A stretch of DNA of 32,697 nucleotides from Nocardioidaceae bacterium (GCA_025934895.1 JAICWH010000031.1:1-32697), one strand, 5' to 3'; positions 16,000 through 24,065 are shown, numbered from the stretch's first letter. Notes: generated by a model not told the origin, from the sequence alone. Numbers and translations are program-made.

Positions 16000-16857
16000 A
16001 TGGGACAGGTCGACCCGAGCACGGTGGTCGAGCAGGCGGTCGAGGGCGGCTACGCAGTCGGCGCCTTCAACATGCACAACGAGGAGACGACCGAGGCCCT
16101 GGTGCTGGCGGCCGAGCAGGCCCGGGCTCCGGTCTTCCTCCAGGTGGGGCGGGCGATCGTGCCGCACATGGGGTTGCGCAGGGCCTACGAGATGACGCGT
16201 CGGGTCGCCGAGGCGTCGTCGGCTGACTACGTCATCCACCTCGACCACGGTCCGTGGGAGGAGGTGTTCGAGGCGATCCGCCTCGGCTTCACCTCGATCA
16301 TGTACGACGGAGCGCATCTGCCGTTCGAGGAGAACATCCGGACGACCCGCAAGGTGGTCGAGGTCGCGCACGCGTTCGGGATTCCTGTGGAGGCCGAGCT
16401 GGGCAAGATCCCGGACGCCGACGAGCAGGTCGACTGGGCCTCCTACTACACGGACGTTGCGGAGGCGGAGCGCTTCGTCGACGAGACCGGCGTGGACTTC
16501 CTGGCGATCTCGGTGGGCATCGTGCACGGAGTGCCGCTCTCGGACCCGCAGCCACTCGAGATCCAGCGCGTCAAGGAGATCAAGGCGGCGACCGGCATCC
16601 CTCTGGTGCTCCACGGTGCCTCGGGTGTGCCGAGCGACGAGGTGCGAGCGGCCATGGGCGCCGGCGTGCACAAGTTCAACGCGGACACCGATCTGCGCCA
16701 TGCCTTCCGGTCGGGGATCGAGGCGGTCTGGTCTCAGGGGGACCGACAGCTGGAGGAGGCGTTGGCCGAGGGCCGCGAGCGGATGGTCGCCGCGACCGTC
16801 GAGAAGATGGAGCTCTACGGCTGCGCCGGCACGGCCTCGAGTGCGGCGGCGCAGTGA
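16000..16857 (+). CDS. class II (zinc) ketose-bisphosphate aldolase family protein
   Basis: A 285-residue TIM-barrel aldolase of the FbaA/GatY/IolJ family, which cleaves ketose (bis)phosphates to dihydroxyacetone phosphate and an aldehyde. Metal and catalytic residues are in place: HLDHG (catalytic Asp82, zinc ligand His83), Glu133 (VEAELG), His176 (GIVHG) and His205 (LHGASG). The usual YDGS motif reads YDGA (102-105). GGAGGA precedes the ATG. The stop overlaps the start of the E2 core gene (TGATG). The gene lies between the two halves of the split E2, so the aldolase product may feed the E1/E2 complex. Whether it acts on tagatose-, fructose- or another ketose phosphate is unknown. Confidence 0.92.
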   Translation: MGQVDPSTVVEQAVEGGYAVGAFNMHNEETTEALVLAAEQARAPVFLQVGRAIVPHMGLRRAYEMTRRVAEASSADYVIHLDHGPWEEVFEAIRLGFTSIMYDGAHLPFEENIRTTRKVVEVAHAFGIPVEAELGKIPDADEQVDWASYYTDVAEAERFVDETGVDFLAISVGIVHGVPLSDPQPLEIQRVKEIKAATGIPLVLHGASGVPSDEVRAAMGAGVHKFNADTDLRHAFRSGIEAVWSQGDRQLEEALAEGRERMVAATVEKMELYGCAGTASSAAAQ

Positions 16858-17525
16858 TGACGGCGTCCGAGGAGCAGAAGGAAGGCGTCGTCACTCCGCT
16901 CAAGGGCATCCGGCGGACCGCCGCGCGACGCATGGTGACCGCCTGGGAGGCTCCCGTCTTCCACCTCTCCATGGACGTGGACATGTCGACCGCCCTCGGC
17001 GTGAAGGACCGCGTGGCCGGGGCGACGGTGACCGACGCTCTGCTGGCCGCGTGCGCACGGGCCCTGGTGGCGCATCCCGCCCTCAACGCGCACTACCGTG
17101 ACGAGGCCGTGACGACGTTCGACCGGGCGCACGTCGGCATGGCGGTGGCCACTGACGCGGGGCTCGTCGTTCCGGTCATCCACGAGGCCGACCTCCTCGA
17201 CCTGGCGGGGATCGCGCAGGCCCGCCGCGACCTCGCGACGCGTGCTCGTGAGGGCCGGCTGGCGATGGCCGACGTCACGGGCGGCACGTTCACCGTCTCC
17301 AACCTCGGCATGATGGGCATCGACTACTTCGATGCGATCCTCAACGTGCCGCAGGTGGCCATCCTCGCGGTGGGTGCGACCCGGCAGCGGTACGTGTGGA
17401 ACGACGGTGAGCCCGCCTGGCGCCCCCTGGCCGGGCTCACGCTGACGTGCGACCACCGCGCCGTCGACGGCGCCACGGGCTCCCTCTTCCTCGCCGACGT
17501 GCGCCGACAGCTCGAGACCGGCTGA
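16857..17525 (+). CDS. free E2 catalytic core (2-oxo acid dehydrogenase acyltransferase)
   Basis: A 222-residue protein that corresponds to only the catalytic C-terminal domain of a dihydrolipoamide acyltransferase. The start, PLKGIRRTAARRMVTAWEAP, is where the core begins in full-length E2. VTGGTFTVSNLGMMGIDYF is conserved, and the active site is CDHRAVDG (His200, Asp204). It would move the acyl group from the lipoyl arm to CoA and form the cubic or dodecahedral core. No lipoyl domain or E1/E3-binding domain is present. ATG 16857 overlaps the aldolase stop by one base; GTG 16854 is an equally possible start one codon earlier. The frame upstream is a shadow of the aldolase gene. Confidence 0.92.
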   Translation: MTASEEQKEGVVTPLKGIRRTAARRMVTAWEAPVFHLSMDVDMSTALGVKDRVAGATVTDALLAACARALVAHPALNAHYRDEAVTTFDRAHVGMAVATDAGLVVPVIHEADLLDLAGIAQARRDLATRAREGRLAMADVTGGTFTVSNLGMMGIDYFDAILNVPQVAILAVGATRQRYVWNDGEPAWRPLAGLTLTCDHRAVDGATGSLFLADVRRQLETG

Positions 17526-17545
17526 GGTCACGGACGCCGACAGCC

Positions 17546-18418
17546 GTGGACCCTGCCGTGTCGAGCGCTGACCAGCTCCTGAGCCAGGAGCTGGTCAGCT
17601 GGCCCGTCGGCTCGGCGGGCGTCACGCTGCTCGACCGCTCGGGACCCGTGGGGTCGGCTGGTGACTCGGGTCCCTATCCGTGGGCCTCGGTCACCAAGCT
17701 GCTGACGGCCCTTGTCGCCCTGGACGCGGTCCAGACCGGCGCAGCCGACCTGGACGAGCCCGTCGGTCCGCCAGGGGCCACGCTGCGGCACCTGCTGGCG
17801 CACGCGTCAGGGGTCGCCCGCGACAGCGACACGGTCAAGGCACCCCCCGGTCAGCGACGCCTCTACTCCAACCGCGGCTTCGAGCTCATCGCCGAGCACC
17901 TCGAGAGCCGGGTCGGGCTCCCGTTCGCCGAGCAGCTGCAGCACCGGCTCCTCCGGCCGCTGAGGATGACGGGCACCCGCCTGGAGGGTTCGCCAGCCCA
18001 TGGAGCGTCCGGCCCGGTCACCGACCTGGCTCTGCTGGCCCACGAGCTGCTGCAACCCACGTGGTTCCCGGTCGAGCTGGTAGCGACCGCGACGAGCCCC
18101 GCGTTCGAGGGGCTCGCCGGGTTGCTGCCCGGGTTCGGCAGGCAGGCGCCGAACGACTGGGGCCTCGGCTTCGAGCTGCGCGGCCACAAGTCGCCGCACT
18201 GGATGTCTCCGGACAACTCGCCGACCGCCTTCGGTCACTTCGGGCAGTCGGGTGCGTTCTTGTGGGTGGACGCGGAGGCCGGGCTGGCCCTGGTGTCCGC
18301 CGGAGACACTGCCTTCGGTCCTTGGGCTTCGACGTGGTGGCCCCGGTTGTCGACCCGGGTGCTCGCACGGTCGCGTCAGGGCGGGCACCCGCCACGTCAC
18401 GACCGTCAGCTCAGCTGA
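17546..18418 (+). CDS. serine hydrolase, beta-lactamase/transpeptidase-like (class C fold)
   Basis: A protein of about 290 residues of the serine beta-lactamase-like superfamily (PF00144). The nucleophile motif is PWASVTK (Ser48-x-x-Lys51), the Tyr motif is LYSN (Tyr107-Ser-Asn109), and GHFGQSG stands where the third motif is expected. No signal peptide is visible, so it is probably a cytosolic esterase, amidase or lactonase and not a secreted beta-lactamase. The start is uncertain: GTG 17546 and GTG 17558 are both in frame, and neither has a strong ribosome site. It is the last gene of the dehydrogenase block. Its end overlaps the convergent SorC gene by eight bases. A role in hydrolysing a lactone or ester intermediate is possible but unproven. 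Confidence 0.82.
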   Translation: MDPAVSSADQLLSQELVSWPVGSAGVTLLDRSGPVGSAGDSGPYPWASVTKLLTALVALDAVQTGAADLDEPVGPPGATLRHLLAHASGVARDSDTVKAPPGQRRLYSNRGFELIAEHLESRVGLPFAEQLQHRLLRPLRMTGTRLEGSPAHGASGPVTDLALLAHELLQPTWFPVELVATATSPAFEGLAGLLPGFGRQAPNDWGLGFELRGHKSPHWMSPDNSPTAFGHFGQSGAFLWVDAEAGLALVSAGDTAFGPWASTWWPRLSTRVLARSRQGGHPPRHDRQLS

Positions 18419-19514
18419 GACCAGTCCGCAACGGGACTCCGTTTGACTTCTGGGTTGCCTTCTGAATTGCCTTCTGGGTTGTCTTCTGGGTTGTCTTCTG
18501 GGTTGCCCTCTGCGACGTCCTCACGCTGCGCCGGCGAGGCGTCGCGGTCGAGCGCGGATCGGGGCCCGACATCAGGAACTCCGCGGTGTCGGTGTCGGTG
18601 ACGAGCACGTCGACCCAGCCACCCGCCAGGGCTGCACGGATGGCCGCGTGCTTGCGAGTACCGCCGGCCACCGCCCAGCGTCGTCGTGCGCTTCGCAGCT
18701 GATCCAGGGTCACCCCGATGACGAGGTCATCGAGGTCGGACTCGACCGCGACGCCGTCGGCATCCAGGAAGTGAAGGCAGAGCTCGCCGACGGCACCGAG
18801 GTCACGCATGTGCTCGAACTGGCCGTCCGTGAAGAAGTTGTCGCCGGAGCGCAACACCGGATCCACCTCGCATGCGCCGATCCCGACGAGCGCCAGGTCG
18901 ACGGAGTCGAGCAGCTTCAGAGCCTCGACCGCGTACGGGTCCCGGCTCAGCAGGAGCTCTCTCATGTCGGTGCTGGACACGACGCCGGGCGTGCGGAGGA
19001 ACACCGGTTGACCACCGGTGAGGGTGGCGAAGCGCTGTGTCGAGCGGTCTGCGTCGTGCTGCAGATCCGGAGGCCCCAGGTCGCCCAGCATCTCCACGAC
19101 ACGCTGCGTGCGCGTGCGGACGGGTTGCAGAGCCTCGACCATCAACCGCAGGGTCTTGCTCCAGGAGGTGAAGCCGATGGCCGGGACGTCGAACGCGATC
19201 TCCTGGAACAGGGCCGCCATCGTGTGTGCGAGGTCGCGGTTCAGCTCCGCCTCGTCGTCACTGACGGCGTCGATCACGTGCACCTCGCTCACCCCGTAGC
19301 GGGCCTCCACCCGTTCCTCCAGGTCGGCGTGGCTGTGCTGGGGTACGGCGACCACCGTGCGAACGACGGAGGACTCCTCGGCCTGGGTGAGCAGGCGGGA
19401 CACGCGCGACTGCGAGATCTGCAGGCGCGCTGCGATCTCCGTCTGGCGCATCCCATGGGTGTGGTAGAGCCGCGCCACCTTGATCATCAGCCGCTGGGTG
19501 TCAACGCTTGCCAT
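18411..19514 (-). CDS. SorC-family sugar-binding transcriptional regulator, second copy, with C-terminal repeat tail
   Basis: A 367-residue regulator similar along its length to the one at 12564: helix-turn-helix RQTEIAARLQISQSRVSRLL (about 23-42), and sugar-binding motifs GFTSWSKTL, VVEMLGDLG, PVFLRTPGV and GWVDVLVTDTDTA. After the domain ends (about residue 315), a tail follows with a Thr-Gln-Lys-rich tetrapeptide repeat (ATQKTTQKTTQKAIQK), encoded by a 12-bp tandem repeat. The first copy lacks this tail. The gene is divergent from glpD, with operator-like sequences between them, and so is the likely regulator of glpD and of itself. ATG 19514 is supported by family alignment and by a GGAGAG sequence upstream. 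Confidence 0.92.
   Translation of the reverse strand: MASVDTQRLMIKVARLYHTHGMRQTEIAARLQISQSRVSRLLTQAEESSVVRTVVAVPQHSHADLEERVEARYGVSEVHVIDAVSDDEAELNRDLAHTMAALFQEIAFDVPAIGFTSWSKTLRLMVEALQPVRTRTQRVVEMLGDLGPPDLQHDADRSTQRFATLTGGQPVFLRTPGVVSSTDMRELLLSRDPYAVEALKLLDSVDLALVGIGACEVDPVLRSGDNFFTDGQFEHMRDLGAVGELCLHFLDADGVAVESDLDDLVIGVTLDQLRSARRRWAVAGGTRKHAAIRAALAGGWVDVLVTDTDTAEFLMSGPDPRSTATPRRRSVRTSQRATQKTTQKTTQKAIQKATQKSNGVPLRTGLS
18447..18506 (-). repeat. five tandem copies of a 12-bp unit inside the SorC gene 3' end
   Basis: On the + strand the unit is CTTCTGGGTTGC or a one- to two-base variant, at 18447, 18459, 18471, 18483 and 18495, with a sixth decayed partial copy after. The unit length is a multiple of three, so copy-number change would add or remove four residues without a frameshift. 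The array ends about 35 bases from the stop codon. Confidence 0.9.
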
Positions 19515-19612
19515 CGAGTCGCAAATCTCTCCAGTCTCGTCCGGTTGGACGGTTCACCGACTCAGTCTAGGTCGTCGGGAGTGCGATCGCAGGTAGGCGG
19601 CGGGGTCCACTC

Positions 19613-19676
19613 TTGACAGACGGAACTGAGCGGTCGAGACTCGATACACGATAATGCAGTTAGCGAATAAAGATGC
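19613..19676 (+). promoter_or_regulatory. glpD operon promoter and operator-like site
   Basis: TTGACA (19613-19618) with GAGACT (19636-19641), 17 bp apart, gives a plausible promoter with a start of transcription near 19648. TGCA-N5-CGAATA-N4-TGC follows at 19655-19676. It matches the element at 2143-2164 in all thirteen defined positions. A repressor bound here would block early transcription. The regulator gene divergent from this site encodes a SorC-type protein. Confidence 0.55.
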
Positions 19677-19705
19677 CTTGGAGTGAAGGAGAGAGGGCAC
19701 CATCG

Positions 19706-21349
19706 ATGGAGGACCTCAGCATTCCCTTCGACCTCGTGGTCGTGGGCGCCGGGATCAACGGGCTGGGCATCGCTCGGGACGCGGCAGCGCGGGGCGTACG
19801 GGTGGCTTTGCTCGAGCAGGACGACATCTGCAGCGGAGTGTCCGCCTGGTCGGGCCGGCTGGTCCACGGAGGCCTTCGCTACCTCGAGCACCGTGACTTC
19901 GCCCTGGTGCGGGAGTCCCTCCGCGAGCGCGAACGGCTGTTCCGCCTGGCCCCGCACCTCGTCAAGCCGCTGCGTCTGCTGATGCCCCTCTACTCGCACA
20001 ACAAGCGACCTGCCTGGATGATCCGGCTGGGCATGGTCGCCTACGACGTCCTGTCCTTCGACAAGCGGACGGGACGACACGAGGTCCTGGACAAGGACGC
20101 AACCCTCCGGCGCTTCCCGGGGATCGCTCAGCGAGGCCTCGCGGGTGCAGTTGTCTTCACCGACGGGCAGGTGGAGTACGCCGAGCGGCTGTGTGTCGAG
20201 GTCGCCGTGGCGGCCGCTGGTGACGGAGCGGTGATCCGCACCAAGGCCCGGGTCGAGGAGCCCATCCTGGAGGACGGGCGCATCGCTGGGGTGCGCTTCC
20301 GCGACACCACGACGGACAGGCTGCACGAGGTCCACGCACCCGTGGTGCTGAACGTCGCGGGACCCTGGATCGACCGGATCTTCCGTTGCGGCGCTCCGCC
20401 CCAGCCCAGGCTCAACGGAGGCACGAAGGGCAGCCACCTCGTGGTCGACCGGTTCCCCGGAGCGCCGAGCGATGTCGTCTACTACGAGTCGAAGACCGAC
20501 GGTCGGCTCGTCCTGGTGATCCCGTGGATGGGCCGCTACCTCATCGGCACCACCGACATCCGGTTCGACGAGGACCCCGGCGAGGCCAGGTGCGACGAGG
20601 ACGAGATGACCTATCTCCTCGATGAGGTCAACCAGCTGATACCCCAGGCCAGGCTCACTCCCGACGACGTCCTGTTCACCTACTCCGGCGTCCGGCCGCT
20701 GCCGTATGCGCCCGACGTCGAGGAGTGGGAGATCCCCCGGAGCCACGTGCTCCACGACCATGCACCCGACCTGCCGGGACTCGTCACCGTCGTGGGGGGC
20801 AAGCTGACGACCTACCGTCAGCTCGCACAGGACGCGGTCGACGACATCCTGAAGCGACTCGGTCGCAAGAAGCTGCGGTCGGTGACCGCAGGCCTGCCAC
20901 TTCCGGGTGCGGTGGGTGACCTCGGCCAAGCCAGGGACTTCCTGGTCCACACGGACATCTCGCCGCGCACCGCCGACCGGCTGGTCGCACTGTACGGCGG
21001 GCGGTCGCTCGACGTGGTGGCGCTGGCCCTTCAGGACCGCGAGCTGCTGACGGTGCTGCACGAGGGCACCGGTGCTCTGGGAGCCGAGCTGGTCTTCGCG
21101 ATCCGCCACGAGTTCGCGAGGACGCTGACCGACGTGCTCGCCCGGCGCATGCTGCTGGCGTTCGAGCCCGACCACGGACTGGAGGTCGCCGAGCGAGCGG
21201 CCGCCCTGCTCGGTGAGAGGCTGGGCTGGGACCAGGACCGGCAGACGGCCGAGGTGGCGGAGTACCGGGACTGGCTGTCCCGCCTCGCTGTCCCCGGTCG
21301 CGCGCGGCAGCCCGCGGTCTCCGACTCGCTGGCGGACGCGTCCCGGTGA
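19706..21349 (+). CDS. glpD: FAD-dependent glycerol-3-phosphate dehydrogenase family protein (GlpD-like)
   Basis: A 547-residue flavoprotein of the GlpD/EryB family, which oxidises glycerol-3-phosphate or a tetritol phosphate at the membrane and passes electrons to quinone. The FAD-binding motif is VVGAGINGLG (Gly14, Gly16, Gly19). RLVHGGLRYLEHRDFALVRE and GGKLTTYRQLAQDAVD are hallmark segments. The C-terminal helical domain is complete. I chose ATG 19706 because GAGAGGG lies eight bases upstream; ATG 19673 in frame falls within the operator-like site. The stop overlaps the kinase start (GTGA). Glycerol-3-phosphate is the default substrate, but the SorC/FGGY/ABC context resembles erythritol-type loci, where EryB is a close relative. 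Confidence 0.9.
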   Translation: MEDLSIPFDLVVVGAGINGLGIARDAAARGVRVALLEQDDICSGVSAWSGRLVHGGLRYLEHRDFALVRESLRERERLFRLAPHLVKPLRLLMPLYSHNKRPAWMIRLGMVAYDVLSFDKRTGRHEVLDKDATLRRFPGIAQRGLAGAVVFTDGQVEYAERLCVEVAVAAAGDGAVIRTKARVEEPILEDGRIAGVRFRDTTTDRLHEVHAPVVLNVAGPWIDRIFRCGAPPQPRLNGGTKGSHLVVDRFPGAPSDVVYYESKTDGRLVLVIPWMGRYLIGTTDIRFDEDPGEARCDEDEMTYLLDEVNQLIPQARLTPDDVLFTYSGVRPLPYAPDVEEWEIPRSHVLHDHAPDLPGLVTVVGGKLTTYRQLAQDAVDDILKRLGRKKLRSVTAGLPLPGAVGDLGQARDFLVHTDISPRTADRLVALYGGRSLDVVALALQDRELLTVLHEGTGALGAELVFAIRHEFARTLTDVLARRMLLAFEPDHGLEVAERAAALLGERLGWDQDRQTAEVAEYRDWLSRLAVPGRARQPAVSDSLADASR

Positions 21350-22836
21350 GCGCGCGATACGTCGTCGCTCTCGACGAGGGCTCGACCAGTGCCCGGGCCG
21401 TCCTGGTCGACCTCGACGGCGAGATCGTCGCGGAGGCCAGGAATCCCGTCGTCCCGCTGTTCCCCCGACCACGGTGGGTCGAGCTCGATCCGATCGCGTT
21501 GTGGGAGGCGCAGCGGCGCAGCCTGGAAGAGGCCATGTCCAAGGTCGGGGCAGTCACCGACGACCTCGCGGCGATCGGCATCACCACCCACCGCGAGACC
21601 TGCCTGGTATGGGATCGCCGGACCGGTGAGCCGGTTCACCCGGCGCTGATGTGGATGTCGAAGCAGACCGACCCCGTCGTGGCCCGATGGCACCTCGACG
21701 GGCTCGACCGCGAGTTCCGGGCGCGCACCGGCCTGTTCAACGACTCCTTCTTCAGTGCCGCCAAGCTGGCGTGGATCATGGAGAACGTGCCCGGCGTGCT
21801 CGAGCGAGCCGAGGCCGGCGAGCTCGCAGCCGGTACCGTGGACACCTGGCTGCTCTGGCAGCTGACCGGTGGTCGCGCACATCTGACCGACCACAGCGAG
21901 GCGTCGCGCACGGCGCTCTTCTCGCTCGAGCGGCTGACCTGGGACGAGGAGCTCTGCAAGGCGTGCGGCGTGCCGCCGCAGATCCTGGCACCGGCGCGGG
22001 CCTCCGACGCCCAGTTCGGTGAGATGCGTCCCGGAGACGTGGGTCTGCCTGGCTCCGCGGCGGTGCCGGTGACCGCGGTGATGGCCGACCAGCAGGCGGG
22101 CATGTTCGGCCAGGCGTGCTTCGAGGAGGGGTCGGCCAAGAACACCTTCGGAACCACCGGGGTCCTCACCGCCAACAGTGGCGAGCGTTCGAAGGTCCTG
22201 CACGGACTGACCGCCAGTGTCGGCTGGACGGTGGCTGGAACGACCGCCTACGAGATCGAGGGAGTGGTGTTCCACGCCGGACAGACACTCCAGTGGATGC
22301 GTGAGCGGCTGGGCGTCCTCGGCCCCGATGCGGACGTCGAGCAGGTTGCGCTGAGCGTTCCGGACACCGGCGGGGTCTATGTCGTGCCCGCGTTCGCCGG
22401 GATGAGCGCGCCGTACTGGGAACGGGACGCACACGCGAGCATCGTCGGTCTCACGCTGGAGTCCGGCGCCGAGCACGTCGTGCGAGCCGGCGTCGAGGCG
22501 ATGGCCTACCAGACCCGCGACAACGTGGAGGTGCTGGTGGCCGGAGGGACACCGGTTCCCGAGCTGAAGGTCGATGGTGGGGCCGCCCGCAGCAACCTGC
22601 TCTGCCAGTTCCAGGCGGACGTGCTGGGTGTCCCTGTGCGTCGCCCGGCCGAGCTGGAGCGGACCGCGCTCGGCGTCGCTCATGTCGCGGGCATGACCGT
22701 CGGGCTGTGGAAGCAGGGCGACCTCAGTGACCGCTGGGTGGTCGACCGGGTCTTCGAGCCGGAGATGCCGGAGGCCCGGCGCGAGGAGCTGTACGCCGGA
22801 TGGCAGCACGCGGTTCGCACCGTGATCGGTCGCTGA
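21346..22836 (+). CDS. glpK: glycerol kinase-like FGGY kinase (GlpK family)
   Basis: A 496-residue kinase that aligns well with glycerol kinase: DEGSTSARAVLVD (phosphate loop), TTHRETCLVWD, GTVDTWLLWQLTGG, MADQQAGMFGQACFEEGSAK with the catalytic Asp, NTFGTTGVL and MAYQTRDNVEVL. In the glycerol-contacting region of E. coli GlpK, where DPYFSG contains Tyr135, this protein has DSFFSA, so Tyr is replaced by Phe. The phosphate loop and the segment after it also differ from standard glycerol kinase. A related polyol is therefore possible as substrate. The GTG start overlaps the glpD stop by four bases. It should supply the phosphorylated polyol for the dehydrogenase. Confidence 0.88.
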   Translation: MSARYVVALDEGSTSARAVLVDLDGEIVAEARNPVVPLFPRPRWVELDPIALWEAQRRSLEEAMSKVGAVTDDLAAIGITTHRETCLVWDRRTGEPVHPALMWMSKQTDPVVARWHLDGLDREFRARTGLFNDSFFSAAKLAWIMENVPGVLERAEAGELAAGTVDTWLLWQLTGGRAHLTDHSEASRTALFSLERLTWDEELCKACGVPPQILAPARASDAQFGEMRPGDVGLPGSAAVPVTAVMADQQAGMFGQACFEEGSAKNTFGTTGVLTANSGERSKVLHGLTASVGWTVAGTTAYEIEGVVFHAGQTLQWMRERLGVLGPDADVEQVALSVPDTGGVYVVPAFAGMSAPYWERDAHASIVGLTLESGAEHVVRAGVEAMAYQTRDNVEVLVAGGTPVPELKVDGGAARSNLLCQFQADVLGVPVRRPAELERTALGVAHVAGMTVGLWKQGDLSDRWVVDRVFEPEMPEARREELYAGWQHAVRTVIGR

Positions 22837-22860
22837 GCCTCGGAAGGGAGGGCACCGCTC

Positions 22861-23265
22861 GTGATGGCGCCGGCTCCGGAGGGCCGCAGGCTGCTCCGTC
22901 TGGAGGTCCGCAACGCTGCGACGCCGATCGAGAAGAAGCGGGAGTGGATCAGGACCCGGGCGAGGTTGGGGCCGCAGATCGAGAACCTGATCCTGGGGAT
23001 GGGGGAGACCCGCGAGGAGGTCTCCCAGGCGCTGGTCGACCTGCACGTGGCCGGCTGCGAGCTGGTCACCATCACCCAGTGCCTGCGGCCCTCCCTGCGA
23101 CACCATCCGGTCGAGCGGTGGGTCCGGCCGGAGGAGTTCGTCGAGCTCCAGGACGAGGCCACCGAGATCGGCTTCGCCGGCGTGCTGTCCGGGCCACTGG
23201 CGCGCTCGTCGTACCGTGCCGGACGCCTCTACCAGCAGGCGCTTGCCAGCAGGGTCGGCACGTGA
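22861..23265 (+). CDS. LipA-like protein with internal deletion of the radical-SAM core
   Basis: A 134-residue open frame. Residues 4-38 match the N-terminal segment of actinobacterial lipoyl synthase ([19 protein letters not shown]). Residues 42-131 match its C-terminal segment ([50 protein letters not shown]). The roughly 200 residues between, which carry both iron-sulfur cysteine motifs and the SAM-binding part, are absent. The join is near 22972-22983 and is in frame. The serine of RSSY that contacts the auxiliary cluster remains, but there is no cluster to contact. It cannot be a lipoyl synthase. The frame is unbroken, has AAGGGAGG upstream and is coupled (GTGA) to the lipoate ligase gene, so it may be a functional accessory protein. 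A recent deletion product is the alternative. ATG 22864 is another possible start. Confidence 0.85.
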   Translation: MMAPAPEGRRLLRLEVRNAATPIEKKREWIRTRARLGPQIENLILGMGETREEVSQALVDLHVAGCELVTITQCLRPSLRHHPVERWVRPEEFVELQDEATEIGFAGVLSGPLARSSYRAGRLYQQALASRVGT

Positions 23266-24065
23266 CTGCTGCGTTCGGGGCCCACGACGTGGCCGTCGTC
23301 CGGGGCGCACCGCGAACAGCCGACGCAGACGTCGCGCTGGTAGCCGCCAAGCTGGCCGCGCTGAGGGTCGGCGGGCGAGCCGAGCTGAACCTCACCCAGC
23401 CGCTGTCGACCGCGGCGTTCAGCCGTCGGGACTCGCTCCTGCCCGGGTATGCATCCGCCCAAGACGCGGTCCTGGCACGCGGGTTCTCTCCGGTCATCCG
23501 CCCCGTGGGTGGCCACCTCGCCGTCTACGACGCGGGGGCACTGGTGCTGCACCTGTGGGCGCCGCATCCCGAGGCCCGGGTGCAGATCCGCCACCGCTTC
23601 GAGCTGTTCGGCGCCGCGGTGGTGCAGGGCCTTCGACGGCTGGGCGTCGACGCGCGCCTGGGGCCGGTGCCGGGTGAGTACTGCGACGGTGAGTTCAGTG
23701 TCAACGACTCCGGACGCGCCAAGCTGGTGGGCACCGGGCAGCGGATCACCGGCGCCGGCTTCCTGTTCAGCGCCGTGGTGATGGTCCAGGACGCGGGTCC
23801 GGCGCGCGAGGCGCTCACCGCCGCCTACGCGAGCCTGGGGCTGACCTTCGACCCTCGGACCGTCGGATGCGTCGCCGACCGGGTGCCGGGCGTGACGAGT
23901 GAGGAGGTCTGCGAGGAGCTGATTGCAGCACTCGGCGGGGTCGTCCCGCTGATGCCGGCGGCGGGCGAGACGCTGCCGCGACCGACGTACGGCGTCCAGC
24001 CGACATCCCAAGTGAGAAGGAGAAGTGGAACATGGCCACTGGCCTCGACAAGTATGCGGACATGA
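23262..24065 (+). CDS. lipoate-protein ligase A family protein
   Basis: A 267-residue protein of the biotin/lipoate ligase fold that would attach lipoate or octanoate to a lipoyl-domain lysine. [13 protein letters not shown] (residues 80-92) matches the lipoate-binding RxxGGxxVYH loop. [20 protein letters not shown] supplies the conserved lysine (Lys154) of the active site. An N-terminal stretch and a C-terminal part of moderate length complete a typical small LplA. GTG 23262 overlaps the stop of the LipA-like gene; the longer frame upstream only shadows that gene and glpK. The last 34 bases overlap the BKACE gene. The free lipoyl protein at 15723 is the obvious client. LipM-type octanoyltransferase, which uses a cysteine, is less likely. 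Confidence 0.86.
   Translation: MTAAFGAHDVAVVRGAPRTADADVALVAAKLAALRVGGRAELNLTQPLSTAAFSRRDSLLPGYASAQDAVLARGFSPVIRPVGGHLAVYDAGALVLHLWAPHPEARVQIRHRFELFGAAVVQGLRRLGVDARLGPVPGEYCDGEFSVNDSGRAKLVGTGQRITGAGFLFSAVVMVQDAGPAREALTAAYASLGLTFDPRTVGCVADRVPGVTSEEVCEELIAALGGVVPLMPAAGETLPRPTYGVQPTSQVRRRSGTWPLASTSMRT

Noticed and set aside
17546-18418. Antibiotic-resistance beta-lactamase
   Set aside because: The Ser-x-x-Lys and Tyr-Ser-Asn motifs are present, but there is no export signal and the gene sits in a catabolic operon; a general serine hydrolase is more likely.
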